64,000 nt of DNA from Microscilla marina ATCC 23134 (GTDB lineage Bacteria > Bacteroidota > Bacteroidia > Cytophagales > Microscillaceae), in assembly GCF_000169175.1 (NCBI RefSeq), contig NZ_AAWS01000020.1, positions 83,106 to 147,105 on the forward strand, in the 5' to 3' direction. The notes beneath the pieces were generated by a model. The model ran no database searches, was not told where the DNA came from, and worked only from the letters and a program-made list of their open reading frames with translations. The position numbers and the translations under genes are program-made. This document shows positions 1-9,038 of the stretch, piece by piece (position 1 is the first letter of the stretch; every line of letters starts with the position of its first letter).

Positions 1-39
1 AGAAGTACCTACAAAAGTGATGAGTTTCAATTTTTTCAT
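1..39 (-). CDS. 5' end of a possible CARF-type CRISPR accessory gene (partial)
   Basis: Thirteen codons read leftward from an ATG at 37-39 to the window edge: MKKLKLITFVGTS. A purine-rich AAAAGGAAAA lies about 10 bases upstream. A charged start followed by a hydrophobic strand ending in GT/GTS resembles the first strand of the CARF fold in Csx/TM1812-family ring-nucleotide sensors, which often sit beside type III operons. The gene is on the same strand as cmr1-cmr2-cmr3 and downstream of them. Thirteen residues cannot prove a family; the CARF reading rests on this short motif plus context. It could be any protein starting with a Rossmann-like strand. Confidence 0.4.
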   Translation of the reverse strand, partial: MKKLKLITFVGTS

Positions 40-82
40 AAGATTCGTTTTCCTTTTTAGTGTGTAAAGAAGCCTCTATTGA

Positions 83-227
83 CCAATGCTGTTTCCTTCA
101 CAAAGCCTTTAGCCATTAGCTTCTCCGTGCGGCGGAGCGGAGCAAAGCTCTCATTGGCTTTAGCCCGTCGCAGATGGCTCACGCGTCTGTTTGTTTAAAT
201 GCTCAATCCTTAAGGAAACAGCATTGG
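83..227. repeat. 145-bp element with 16-bp perfect terminal inverted repeats
   Basis: CCAATGCTGTTTCCTT at 83-98 is perfectly repeated in inverse at 212-227. The interior forms further hairpins, including CTCCG/CGGAG around position 141 and an imperfect pairing of AGCC..AGCTT with AAGCT..GGCT. It fills most of the 337-bp gap between cmr3 and the next gene. No target duplication is obvious. It may be a small mobile element or a transcribed structure between operon genes. The rest of the gap (228-376) shows only short palindromes. Confidence 0.6.
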
Positions 228-376
228 GCTACCATCTGTCGATTTTATAAGCCGCTAAAAATCAATATATTATAAAACAGGTAGCATGCTTGCAAATCAG
301 CCTAAAGGCTGTAGAAGCTATCGCCCATCGACTGATGGACTATGGACAAAGGCGCTCCCACTACTTGCAGCTTGTA

Positions 377-1489
377 CTATAAGCTATTGTTAGTTTGTAT
401 AAATAAGGCAAGCCCAAAGCCCTCGTTGGCTCTTTGGTCGGACAAGGATGCAGGGCTAAATTTTTGTTGCAGCAGCGGGGCATCTTCGGCATTTGTCAGG
501 CGGAAATAATACACCGCCCCCGCAGGCACCGCCTTGAGCATAGGCTTGGGCAATTGGGTGTGCATATCAAACCCACCTACGGGCACAGGCTTGCCAGTGG
601 CTGCCGCCAATAGTTCTACCTCTACCGTTTTTTGGTTGTCAATTGCTAGTCTACCCTTGCCCGTTTGGGGGTGGATAGATGCCGGACACCACCCATTATC
701 GAAAAGGGCAGGAGTGAGTAAAACCAACTTAAAAATGTTGGCTTGTGCTACTACTTGCGAGGGCAGTTGTATGGTAGGCTCAAATACCTCGTAGCTCACT
801 GCCTTGCCCTCACCGCCCAGCCTGAAAAAGCCCTTGGCGGGAAGACTTTCCATTGCAGGCAAACCCTCAAAATCCAGCACCATCGAAAGTGCCGAATAAT
901 GACCTTTTTCGCCAAAAACAGGGCGTACCATTCCCACCCTATAGAGCAAGCCTTCGAGGGTGGCATTGGTGAGTTTGCTGCGTCCTATGCCCACTTTAGG
1001 CTCCACCTGAAGGTAATCGCTCCAAGGGCTCACTCCTCTATCGCTATGGTTTTCTAGTGCATACTCTTTCAGTGTTCTTTCGTCTATTAGCCCCTCTATG
1101 TTTTCTACTTGCGCCTCTTGGGGCGGAGCCAGCCAATGACTCAACTGAAAGCTAGTAGCGGCAATGCTATCGGGCAAAGCCTGCAACTGCAACAAACAAG
1201 GCGCTTCGTCTTGTTTTTCTTGCACATAGTCCAGCGGGCATTCTATATGTAGCTTGTTGTTCACCAAAAAGTAAATGCCCTTGATCCGCAAGTGGGCGGT
1301 AGGGTCGTTGGTTTGCCCTGCTTTGCCCATTTCGTGCGGATGCAACGAAAAGTAGAGGCTACGCAAGGCGCCGTAAAACACGCCAGGGCCAGGTGGAAAC
1401 AAGCCTTCTGCCCAGGTTTCTTCGCCCAGCGAAAAGGGTTTGCCATCGCGAAAAAACAGGGTGTCTAAAGCATCAATCTTTATTTTCAT
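377..1489 (-). CDS. cmr3: Type III-B CRISPR effector subunit Cmr3
   Basis: The 370-residue product matches the Cmr3 RAMP family. It opens with a strand followed by DTLFFRDGKPF, the Cmr3 signature, then a glycine-rich FPPGPGVFYGALRS segment. Cmr3 is a Cas5-like subunit that binds the 5' tag of the crRNA at the foot of the Cmr complex, next to Cas10. A G-rich loop (FRLGGEGKAVSYE, about residue 225) fits the RAMP fold. It is the third gene of a leftward operon, 13 bp after cmr2. The usual cmr4, cmr5 and cmr6 are not seen and would have to lie beyond the left edge. Length is normal for the family. Confidence 0.93.
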   Translation of the reverse strand: MKIKIDALDTLFFRDGKPFSLGEETWAEGLFPPGPGVFYGALRSLYFSLHPHEMGKAGQTNDPTAHLRIKGIYFLVNNKLHIECPLDYVQEKQDEAPCLLQLQALPDSIAATSFQLSHWLAPPQEAQVENIEGLIDERTLKEYALENHSDRGVSPWSDYLQVEPKVGIGRSKLTNATLEGLLYRVGMVRPVFGEKGHYSALSMVLDFEGLPAMESLPAKGFFRLGGEGKAVSYEVFEPTIQLPSQVVAQANIFKLVLLTPALFDNGWCPASIHPQTGKGRLAIDNQKTVEVELLAAATGKPVPVGGFDMHTQLPKPMLKAVPAGAVYYFRLTNAEDAPLLQQKFSPASLSDQRANEGFGLALFIQTNNSL

Positions 1490-1502
1490 CGTCAGCTGGT
1501 TT

Positions 1503-3311
1503 TTATGAGTTTAGGTTGACAAAATCGGCAATGTGTAAACTATAGATAAAGTTACGGATGAGTTTTTCTTGGTTTTCTGATGCTCCATAGAGCACTACCA
1601 ACGCATCAAACAATTCATCTTTGGCACTTTGGGGAGTGTCGAGCGCTGCTGCACGACCAATCAGGCGAGACATTTCGACAAACAAATCTTGAGGCCTTAA
1701 CTCCTCAATTTGGGCAGCTTTGATCCCCGCCAATTGCAAAAGCTCTTGGCTCAGGTTAAAAATAAACTTGTTAGAAAAATGCTTGTTTTTCAAATGCTGG
1801 GCAATGGTTGCCATGCTTTGCCAACAGGTGGCGGTTTTGTCGCGCTTGTATTGTTGCCACTTAAACACCGCTTCTTGCACTTCGCCCGAATGTTTCATAG
1901 CAGCTATAGCAAAGGCATTGCGGTCACCTTTTTCTTTGGCGAGGGTTTCCATCTGACGGGCTTTTTTGAGCACCTCGGCAAAGGGCGCCTTGTAATGGGC
2001 AATCACGATGCCCGCCGAAAAATGCAGCAACTCGCCCGACTCGGCGTATTGATCTTGCACGGGGGTGCTTACCTTTTCCAGAAACAAGTCGCGCAGCTCG
2101 TGCACTACCTCAAACAAGTGGCTCAAGTTGATAAACCCCAAAAAATCGTCGCCCCCGGCGTATACCACTTGCCCATTGTGCCTCAAGGGGTTTAGTATGG
2201 TGCTGGCGTGGTCAGCATATTGTAGCAATAGCTCAGAAAAATGTTGGTGAAAATCTAACAGCTTGTCGCCTTGGTATGCAGGCTTTAGCCGATTGCCCGA
2301 GAGCCAACTGCCCATTTGGTCTACATCAAACATCAACACCGCATAGTACTTCTGGAAGGCGAGCCCCTTTTGGGCAAAGTCAGTAGCTACCTTTTGGTGT
2401 TGTACGCGGGCGTTTGCCAGTTGGTCAGCACAAAGCACCTGCTTACTGGTGAGGTTTTCTTCAAAAAAGAATTGATGACCAAAAGGTGTCCAATCATCAT
2501 TTTGTCTAACCTTTACCTGTTTACCCTCCAGCAATCCGAAAAACTTGCTATACTCGTTAACGACTTCAGGGGTGGCTTGGCGCAACGACTCCATCAAAGC
2601 CACCTTTGCCGTAGAAGGAAACTTTTCAAAGTGCCCCATTCCTTGTTTATAAAACCTCTTTAAGAAACTGACCGCACTCAAGCCCTCGTTGGCAACTACT
2701 GGGGCAGAGGGCAACTCGTGGGCGTGGGGGTTCCACCGCTTCAAGTAAAGCGGGTTGGTACCTTTGCCAAAAAACACCGCGTTGCGTTCCCCGTCCAGGC
2801 TGCACTTACGCCCTTGTTCGCCCAGCTGCTCCGCATAGTCATATTGAGCAAAAGTGCGCAGGTTTTTGGCAATGCCCAGATTTTCTTCAATGTCTTTAAA
2901 GCCTTGGGCGTAGCCTTTGTTCAAGCCTTGCACCACCCAGTGTATTTGCAAGTGTTGGGCTATTTGTTCGTCAAAACCTAGAGGTTTGGTTCTATTGCCC
3001 AAAGCTTCTTTTGCCTTTTGGCGAAAAGCCTCCCGCACTGCTTGAGCTACCCTGGTACCAAAGGCTTGGCAGTCTCCTTCGGCTATAGTTACCCTGGCAA
3101 TAAAACGGTTGGGCAGGCTTTGGGCAGCGTCAAGCCCTTGTTGGTTTTTTACATAAGGAAAAATCACATTTGCCGCCCCTACTACCTCAATGGCCACTTT
3201 TGTCAATTCTGAGAGTAGGGTACTGCCCGCATACAAGTCACGGGTTTTGCGGGCTTGGGCTATAAATGATTGCACTGGGCCAATGGTGAAAATGAATAGG
3301 TGTGGGCTCAT
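1503..3311 (-). CDS. cmr2: Cas10/Cmr2, HD-less, with intact GGDD palm
   Basis: The 602-residue Cas10 subunit of a Cmr complex. It begins directly with the Cmr2 N-terminal ferredoxin-like segment (FTIGPVQSFI), so the N-terminal HD nuclease domain found in many longer Cas10 proteins is absent. A palm motif FDVDQMG lies near residue 328 and the cyclase motif GGDD at about 386-389, so cyclic oligoadenylate synthesis is predicted but not DNA cleavage. The zinc-finger region is reduced: KCSLDGE (about 169) has one Cys where CxxC is usual. Its start overlaps the stop of cmr1 by 4 bases, suggesting translational coupling. The possible CARF gene at the left edge would fit as the signal receiver. Confidence 0.93.
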   Translation of the reverse strand: MSPHLFIFTIGPVQSFIAQARKTRDLYAGSTLLSELTKVAIEVVGAANVIFPYVKNQQGLDAAQSLPNRFIARVTIAEGDCQAFGTRVAQAVREAFRQKAKEALGNRTKPLGFDEQIAQHLQIHWVVQGLNKGYAQGFKDIEENLGIAKNLRTFAQYDYAEQLGEQGRKCSLDGERNAVFFGKGTNPLYLKRWNPHAHELPSAPVVANEGLSAVSFLKRFYKQGMGHFEKFPSTAKVALMESLRQATPEVVNEYSKFFGLLEGKQVKVRQNDDWTPFGHQFFFEENLTSKQVLCADQLANARVQHQKVATDFAQKGLAFQKYYAVLMFDVDQMGSWLSGNRLKPAYQGDKLLDFHQHFSELLLQYADHASTILNPLRHNGQVVYAGGDDFLGFINLSHLFEVVHELRDLFLEKVSTPVQDQYAESGELLHFSAGIVIAHYKAPFAEVLKKARQMETLAKEKGDRNAFAIAAMKHSGEVQEAVFKWQQYKRDKTATCWQSMATIAQHLKNKHFSNKFIFNLSQELLQLAGIKAAQIEELRPQDLFVEMSRLIGRAAALDTPQSAKDELFDALVVLYGASENQEKLIRNFIYSLHIADFVNLNS

Positions 3312-4234
3312 AAAATATGGTTTTGGAATTGTTCCTGAATATCGCGGTGTCTTTGGGTGCTCCTTTTGCCATTATCCCAAGCCATGTTCAATGTAGTAAT
3401 CACAGGCAACAAACCTTTGGGCGAGCTGATGGCTGACACAAACACCGGAGAAGCCAGTCGTTTTTGCCCCGCAGCATATCCTATAGCCTGGCGATAATCC
3501 CAAGAGTCGCCATTAGAGGCCTTTACTGCGCTGGTGGCAGCACCAATTCTTCGGAGCAAATTGGGGTACATGACGCTGCCCAAGCGTATTTTTTTGATAT
3601 AAGGAAAATCTGCCTTACCCTCATCATCCGGGCGTTTCAAAACATTGCTTTGTGTGTGTAGTACCTTGCCTGTAACCTTGGCGTACAATTGCTGGATGGT
3701 TGCCAACGAATAGTCTATCTGAAAAGGCGTGGTAGGGTCTTGCCCCGTTTGGGTATGGGTAATTTCAAAACTTCCAAAACCCCGACGGGCTCTTTTGCCC
3801 AAAGCCCCCAATATAGACACCAACTCAAACAAGCTTTGTAAGGCGGCTATATCAAACTTTTTCCCGTTGATTGTAGCAATGTTATAAAAAGTAAATCGCA
3901 ACCTAAACGTGGTGCCCACAGGAATAGCTAATAGCGTGAATTTAGCTGATGCTTTATGAGGCAAGGGGTTAACGTTTTCAGTTGGTGTGTCTCTGGGCTG
4001 TTGCCTCAAATCAAGTACCCTGATCGAGAAAGTACTTCGTTGCTCGGTGCTTCCAAAAATCATCCCCTCTAGCTCCTTAAGTTGGGCAAGGGGCAAGTGT
4101 CCGTGCAAGGCACGCCACCAAAAGCGCAGCACTCCTTTCACGCTGGCGGGGCGTAGCTCAGGCGTGGTGCCATTTGCCCCATGCAAAAACATGGGCGTAA
4201 TGGTTTGGCAGGTAAAAGTGATGGTGTTTGTCAT
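3308..4234 (-). CDS. cmr1: Type III-B CRISPR RAMP protein Cmr1
   Basis: The 308-residue product has the Cmr1 N-terminal signature: ITPMFLHGA, then ELRPASVKGVLRFWWRALHG, then a segment with FGSTEQRS. A glycine-rich RRGFGSFEI loop near residue 155 is typical of RAMP RNA-binding folds. Cmr1 sits near the 3' end of the crRNA and helps target RNA capture. It is the first gene of the leftward cmr operon and overlaps cmr2 by four bases. Some Cmr1 proteins carry two RAMP domains; this length suits a compact form. About 825 bp of DNA separates it from the divergent hen1. Confidence 0.92.
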   Translation of the reverse strand: MTNTITFTCQTITPMFLHGANGTTPELRPASVKGVLRFWWRALHGHLPLAQLKELEGMIFGSTEQRSTFSIRVLDLRQQPRDTPTENVNPLPHKASAKFTLLAIPVGTTFRLRFTFYNIATINGKKFDIAALQSLFELVSILGALGKRARRGFGSFEITHTQTGQDPTTPFQIDYSLATIQQLYAKVTGKVLHTQSNVLKRPDDEGKADFPYIKKIRLGSVMYPNLLRRIGAATSAVKASNGDSWDYRQAIGYAAGQKRLASPVFVSAISSPKGLLPVITTLNMAWDNGKRSTQRHRDIQEQFQNHIL

Positions 4235-4497
4235 AGAGTGTTGTTAAATGATACAGTCAGAATAATTTCCATATTTTAACAACTGTGAGATTTTTTGTGC
4301 AAGGCTAAAAATCCCTGGGTTAAATTTGAGTACTTTATTTTGACAATATCACTGAGTGAAGATCAATTGGCTGGGCAGGAAGAATGAGGGGGCAAGTAAC
4401 ACACTTTGCCGCCAAGGTTTATCCTCAGTTCTGATGATTTTTTATCTCCTCAAAACTAAGGAGGGAGTGGGATAATCGTTGTCTTTTTGCCACTGCT

Positions 4498-4528
4498 GTT
4501 TTAAGTGTTCCGCAGGATCACTTGAAAC
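4498..4528. repeat. Single CRISPR-repeat-like 31-mer
   Basis: The unit starts GTTTTAAGTG and ends CACTTGAAAC, which pair with one mismatch; the middle (TTCC-GCA-GGAT) extends the stem. Palindromic arms with a terminal GAAAC (or GTTTC on the other strand) and this length are typical of CRISPR repeats. Only one unit was found, so it is not an array. It could be an orphan or leader-distal repeat of the Cmr system, or simply a hairpin: a similar ATCC-GCA-GGAT core lies near 10526. Confidence 0.3.
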
Positions 4529-4582
4529 TGATGTATAAAAAGAAGTCTCCGATCTTTACAAGACAGGCTTCTAGCTGTATGG

Positions 4583-4917
4583 TACTCTACCCAGCTTTTA
4601 GTCATCGCCTCAGCTCGTGTCTTCATGAGCTGATCGGAACCCTGAAAAACACTATTTACAGGCGCTACGGCGAGGCGATTTAGCTTTGCTGAGCACCGAC
4701 ATTCATCGGTATCTAAGGACTCGTAAACTTGGTTGTGAAGACACCATAGCCGTCAGGTTAAGAGGAGCATAGTAAAAAAAAATTACTTAAAAATACCGTC
4801 ATCGCCTCAGCGCGTGTCTTCACGCGCTGATCGAATCGCCAAAAGGGGTAAAAAAACAGTAGCCTGACGGCTATGGTGAAGACACAAACCGAGGCGAAAA
4901 AATAGTAGGGTAGAGTA
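4583..4917. mobile_element. MITE-like element, family 1, copy A (335 bp)
   Basis: It is bounded by perfect 10-bp inverted repeats, TACTCTACCC (4583-4592) and GGGTAGAGTA (4908-4917), whose outer TA may be the target duplication. Inside are hairpins 4611-4632 (CAGCTCGTG, TCTT loop) and 4808-4829 (CAGCGCGTG, TCTT loop, CACGCGCTG), an ACCGA-CATTCA-TCGGT hairpin at 4695-4710, and the inverted pair ACCATAGCCGTCAGGT / CCTGACGGCTATGGT. No coding capacity is apparent. Related copies lie at 10669-11029 and 11523-11732. Confidence 0.7.
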
Positions 4918-5009
4918 GCCGTATGGCTAACCTCAAGAGCTAAAATATTTTGCTTTGGCAAACGCACAAAAAAACACAAGTACGCAAAAAAACTGCGCAG
5001 CATCCTTTT

Positions 5010-5017
5010 TAAATTTG
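5010..5017 (+). promoter_or_regulatory. Bacteroidota -7 element for hen1-pnkp
   Basis: TAAATTTG matches the TAnnTTTG -7 consensus exactly and lies 42 bases before the hen1 start. No clear TTTG -33 box is seen at the usual spacing. Confidence 0.4.
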
Positions 5018-5059
5018 TGCTATCAGTACAAACGCAAATCATTTGGTAAATAAAAAATC

Positions 5060-6457
5060 ATGCTACTTACGATCACCACCACCCATCAGCCCGCCACCGA
5101 CTTGGGGTACTTGCTACACAAACACCCCGATAAGTTTCAATCGGTAGCGCTATCTATTGGCAAAGCGCACATTTTTTATCCAGAAAGCGCCCCCGAAAAA
5201 ACAACCGTGGCTTTACTTTTAGACATTGACCCAATAGATATGGTAAGGGGTAGCCGAAACTTGGCAGGCAAAGGCTTTGCTTTGGGGCAATATGTTAACG
5301 ACCGCCCCTATGTAGCTTCCTCTTTTATGAGTGTAGCCTTGGCAAAGGCTTTTTCTACGGCAATGAACGGTAAATGCAGTGCCCGCCCAGCGTTGGTATC
5401 GGTTAAGATGCCACTAGTGGTCAGGATAGCCGTATTGCCTGCGCCTGCTGGTGGAGAAAAATTGATTCGTAAATTATTTGAACCACTGGGTTACACCGTC
5501 GGGTTGCAGCGCCATACCCTGGACACGCAATTTGCCCAATGGGGAGAAAGCAAATACTACACTCTAGAGCTGAGGCATACCATTGCCCTCAAAGATTTAT
5601 TGTCGCATTTGTATGTGCTCATCCCTGCCCTAGACAATGATAAGCACTATTATGTAAGTCAAGGAGAAATTGATAAATTATTGGACAAGGGCAGGGGCTG
5701 GCTGGAAAACCATCCCGCCAAGGAACAAATCACTCGAAGGTACTTGATCAATCTAGGTTCGCTTGCCAAAGAAGCCTTAAACAGACTCAACGAAGCGGTA
5801 GAGGACAATACAGCGGATGAAGTACCCGAAGAAATTAAACAAAAGAAGCAAACCCTGCATCAGCAACGGCTTGGGCAAGTACTAGCACAACTTAAAAAAA
5901 CGGGGGCTAAATCGGTCATTGATTTGGGGTGTGGCGAAGGCAAGTTGTTGAAAATGTTGCTTAAGGAAAAACAGTTTGAGAAAATTGCCGGGATGGATGT
6001 GTCTTTTGGGGAGTTGCTCAAAGCCAAAAATAAATTATACTGGGACGAGATGGCGCCTAAACAAAAAGAGCGGATTCAACTTTTTCAAGGCGCATTGACT
6101 TATAGAGACAAAAGGCTGGAGGGGTATGATGCGGCGGCATTGGTAGAGGTGATTGAGCATTTAGACGAAAGTCGGCTGAAATCGCTGGAAAGAGTGGTGT
6201 TTGAGCTGGCTCGCCCCCAAACAATGGTTATTACCACCCCCAATGCCGAATATAACGTGATGTATGACGGCATGGAGGCAGGGCACATGAGGCATACCGA
6301 CCACCGCTTTGAATGGACAAGAGAGGAGTTTGAAAGTTGGGCAACTGACCTTGCCGAACGACATAATTATACGGTGATTTTTTTGCCCGTAGGTCCAGAA
6401 GAGCCAGCGATAGGAGCACCCTCACAAATGGGTATTTTTACAATTAAGAAATCATAA
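5060..6457 (+). CDS. hen1: 3'-terminal RNA ribose 2'-O-methyltransferase Hen1
   Basis: The 465-residue bacterial Hen1 marks the 3' end of a cleaved RNA with a 2'-O-methyl group before or during repair, protecting the sealed site. The N-terminal half (about 1-240) is the bacterial Hen1 N-terminal domain, containing DIDPIDMVRGSR. The C-terminal half is the methyltransferase: SAM-binding DLGCGEG at about 288-294, metal-site EVIEH at about 363-367, and RHTDHRFEW near 411. The protein stops 4 bp before pnkp, so the two form the known Pnkp-Hen1 RNA repair operon. A perfect TAAATTTG promoter element lies upstream. Confidence 0.95.
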   Translation: MLLTITTTHQPATDLGYLLHKHPDKFQSVALSIGKAHIFYPESAPEKTTVALLLDIDPIDMVRGSRNLAGKGFALGQYVNDRPYVASSFMSVALAKAFSTAMNGKCSARPALVSVKMPLVVRIAVLPAPAGGEKLIRKLFEPLGYTVGLQRHTLDTQFAQWGESKYYTLELRHTIALKDLLSHLYVLIPALDNDKHYYVSQGEIDKLLDKGRGWLENHPAKEQITRRYLINLGSLAKEALNRLNEAVEDNTADEVPEEIKQKKQTLHQQRLGQVLAQLKKTGAKSVIDLGCGEGKLLKMLLKEKQFEKIAGMDVSFGELLKAKNKLYWDEMAPKQKERIQLFQGALTYRDKRLEGYDAAALVEVIEHLDESRLKSLERVVFELARPQTMVITTPNAEYNVMYDGMEAGHMRHTDHRFEWTREEFESWATDLAERHNYTVIFLPVGPEEPAIGAPSQMGIFTIKKS

Positions 6458-6461
6458 AAAA

Positions 6462-9038
6462 ATGGAAATTAGTGTACCTGAATTATCATTGGTATTGCTG
6501 GTAGGGGCTTCGGGTTCGGGTAAAAGCACCTTTGCCCGTCAGCATTTTGCCCAATACGAGGTAGTGTCTTCCGACGAGTGCCGTGCGATGGTGTCGAACA
6601 ACGAAAACAGCAAGGACGCCACCAACGACGCCTTTGACTTGCTCTACTATATGGTGGGCAAACGCCTCAAAAGAGGTTTATTGACTGTAGTAGACGCCAC
6701 CAATGTGCAAGCGTCGTCGCGCAAGGGGTTGGTAGTGCTTGCCCGCGAATACCATGTGTTGCCCGTAGTAATTGTGTTAGAGCTGCCCCAAAAGGTTTGC
6801 GAAGCACGCAACCAAGCAAGGGCAGATCGTGACCTGGGAGGGCATGTGGTTCGCCAACAATTGCAACAACTCAAAAAATCTATCAAAGGGCTCAAAAGAG
6901 AGGGTTTTCGTAAGATTTATAGGCTCAAATCTCCCGAAGAGGTAGCAAGCATTACCAGCATTGGTCGAGAAAAACTCTATAACGATAAAAAACATATTTC
7001 GGGACCTTTTGACATCATCGGAGACATTCATGGCTGTTATGACGAAACCGTTGACCTGCTAACAAAACTTGGTTACCAGCTAGAGGCAACCCAAGACAAC
7101 GGAAACAACTTTGGTGTGGAGGTAAGCCATCCTCAAAACCGTCAGGTAATTTTTCTGGGCGACTTGGTAGATAGAGGCCCTGGCTCGCCTGCCGTGTTGA
7201 AACTGGTAATGAGCATGGTAAATGCTGGGGTGGCTTGGTGTGTGCCTGGCAACCACGACCTCAAACTGCATAAAAAGCTCAAGGGCAAACAAGTGGCGAT
7301 TAACCATGGCTTAGCCGAAACCTTGGAACAATTAGCCGCAGAATCACCAGAATTTATAGGGCAAGTCAAAGAGTTTTTGTATGGGTTGGTGAGTCATTAT
7401 GTGTTTGATGGAGGCAAGCTTGTGGTAGCGCATGCCGGTATCAAAGAAGAGATGCAGGGGAGAGGTTCGGGGGCAGTAAGGGCTTTTTGCTTATATGGTG
7501 AAACTACTGGAGAAATTGATGAATTTGGCTTGCCAGTGCGCTACCACTGGGCAAATGAATACCGAGGCAATGCCAAGGTAGTGTATGGGCATACGCCGGT
7601 GCCTGAAGCCGAGTGGTTGAATAAAACCATTGACATTGACACAGGTTGTGTATTTGGCGGAAAGTTAACGGCTTTGCGTTACCCCGAAGAAACTCTAGTG
7701 TCGGTGGCAGCCAAAAAAGTGTATAGCGAACCTGTTCGCCCACTGATGCCCGAAAAAGAAGAAGTACTGAGCCACCAACAGGCGTATGATGACCTGCTGG
7801 ATATAGAGGAAGTGACAGGAAAACGAATTGTACAAACCCGGCTAAGACATAATATTACTATTCAGGAAGAAAACTCTATTTCGGCACTGGAAGTCATGAG
7901 CCGTTTTGCCATCAACCCCAAATGGTTGATCTATTTGCCGCCCACCATGTCGCCTTGTGCTACCAGCGAATTGCCCGACTTTTTAGAACACCCCAGGCAA
8001 GCCATCAATTATTATAAAAGTCGAGGCGTTGAAAAAATCGTTTGTGAAGAAAAACACATGGGCTCTCGGGTGGTGTTGGTCATTTGCAGAGATGAATCAG
8101 TGGCTCAATCTCGCTTTGGGGTCATCAACGAAGGCATTGGGGTGGCTTATACCCGCACAGGAAGAAACTTCTTTACCGATAAAAACCTGGAAGAGCAATT
8201 TCTACTGCGCGTGAACCAGGCTTTAACCAAGGCTGATTTTTGGGAGACACATCAGACCAACTGGGTGTGTTTAGATACAGAACTCATGCCTTGGTCGGCA
8301 AAGGCGCAAGCTTTGTTGCAAAATCAATACGCCTCGGTGGGGGCATCTGCCGAAAATGCCCTACTTGAGGTCAATCAAGTATTGCAACAAGCCATCGATC
8401 GTGGCATTACCGATGCACAAGGTTTGCTGGAGAAGTTTGCCTATAAAGAAACAGCCATTGGCAAATATCGACAAGCTTATCGCAATTATTGTTGGGAGGT
8501 AAGCTCAGTAGAGGATTATCAACTGGCTCCCTTTCATATTTTGGCTACCGAAGGAGGGGTACACACAGATAAAAATCATGCGTGGCACATGGAGCAAATC
8601 AGAAAAGTTTGCGCGGCTGATCCGCAAATTTTCCGAGCCACCCCTTACCAAGTCATCAACACCCACAACGAGGCGAGTGTACAAACCGCCATTGATTGGT
8701 GGATGGAACTGACGGCTAAAGGAGGCGAAGGAATGGTAGTGAAACCCTACGATTTTATTGTGTATGGCAGCAAAGATGGCTTATTGCAGCCTGCCGTAAA
8801 ATGCAGAGGGAGCGAATACCTGCGTATTATTTATGGACCAGAGTATGACTTGCCCGCAAACCTCCAACGGCTTAAAAACCGCGCCTTGGGACGCAAGCGT
8901 TCTTTGGCTTTGCGAGAGTTTGCCCTGGGGGTTGAAGCTCTGGAACGTTTTGTCCGCAAAGAGCCTTTGAGACGCGTGCACGAATCGGTCTTTGGCGTGT
9001 TGGCGTTAGAGAGCGAAGAGGTAGACCCTAGATTGTAA
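6462..9038 (+). CDS. pnkp: Polynucleotide kinase-phosphatase-ligase Pnkp
   Basis: The 858-residue end-healing and sealing enzyme has three modules. The 5' kinase has P-loop GASGSGKST at 15-23. The binuclear metallophosphatase has GDIHGCYDE (187-195), GDLVDRG (233-239), GNHD (263-266) and YGHTP (375-379). The ligase/adenylyltransferase has nucleotidyl motif EEKHMGSR (529-536, Lys531 the expected AMP acceptor) and a late KGGEGMVVKP motif. In the family it repairs RNAs cut by ribotoxins such as tRNA anticodon nucleases, with Hen1 supplying methylation. All catalytic motifs look intact and length is normal. Confidence 0.95.
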   Translation: MEISVPELSLVLLVGASGSGKSTFARQHFAQYEVVSSDECRAMVSNNENSKDATNDAFDLLYYMVGKRLKRGLLTVVDATNVQASSRKGLVVLAREYHVLPVVIVLELPQKVCEARNQARADRDLGGHVVRQQLQQLKKSIKGLKREGFRKIYRLKSPEEVASITSIGREKLYNDKKHISGPFDIIGDIHGCYDETVDLLTKLGYQLEATQDNGNNFGVEVSHPQNRQVIFLGDLVDRGPGSPAVLKLVMSMVNAGVAWCVPGNHDLKLHKKLKGKQVAINHGLAETLEQLAAESPEFIGQVKEFLYGLVSHYVFDGGKLVVAHAGIKEEMQGRGSGAVRAFCLYGETTGEIDEFGLPVRYHWANEYRGNAKVVYGHTPVPEAEWLNKTIDIDTGCVFGGKLTALRYPEETLVSVAAKKVYSEPVRPLMPEKEEVLSHQQAYDDLLDIEEVTGKRIVQTRLRHNITIQEENSISALEVMSRFAINPKWLIYLPPTMSPCATSELPDFLEHPRQAINYYKSRGVEKIVCEEKHMGSRVVLVICRDESVAQSRFGVINEGIGVAYTRTGRNFFTDKNLEEQFLLRVNQALTKADFWETHQTNWVCLDTELMPWSAKAQALLQNQYASVGASAENALLEVNQVLQQAIDRGITDAQGLLEKFAYKETAIGKYRQAYRNYCWEVSSVEDYQLAPFHILATEGGVHTDKNHAWHMEQIRKVCAADPQIFRATPYQVINTHNEASVQTAIDWWMELTAKGGEGMVVKPYDFIVYGSKDGLLQPAVKCRGSEYLRIIYGPEYDLPANLQRLKNRALGRKRSLALREFALGVEALERFVRKEPLRRVHESVFGVLALESEEVDPRL

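Noticed and set aside
4758..5042. Leftward 94-codon frame
   Set aside because: It runs through the family 1 element and its hairpins, and composition is not protein-like.
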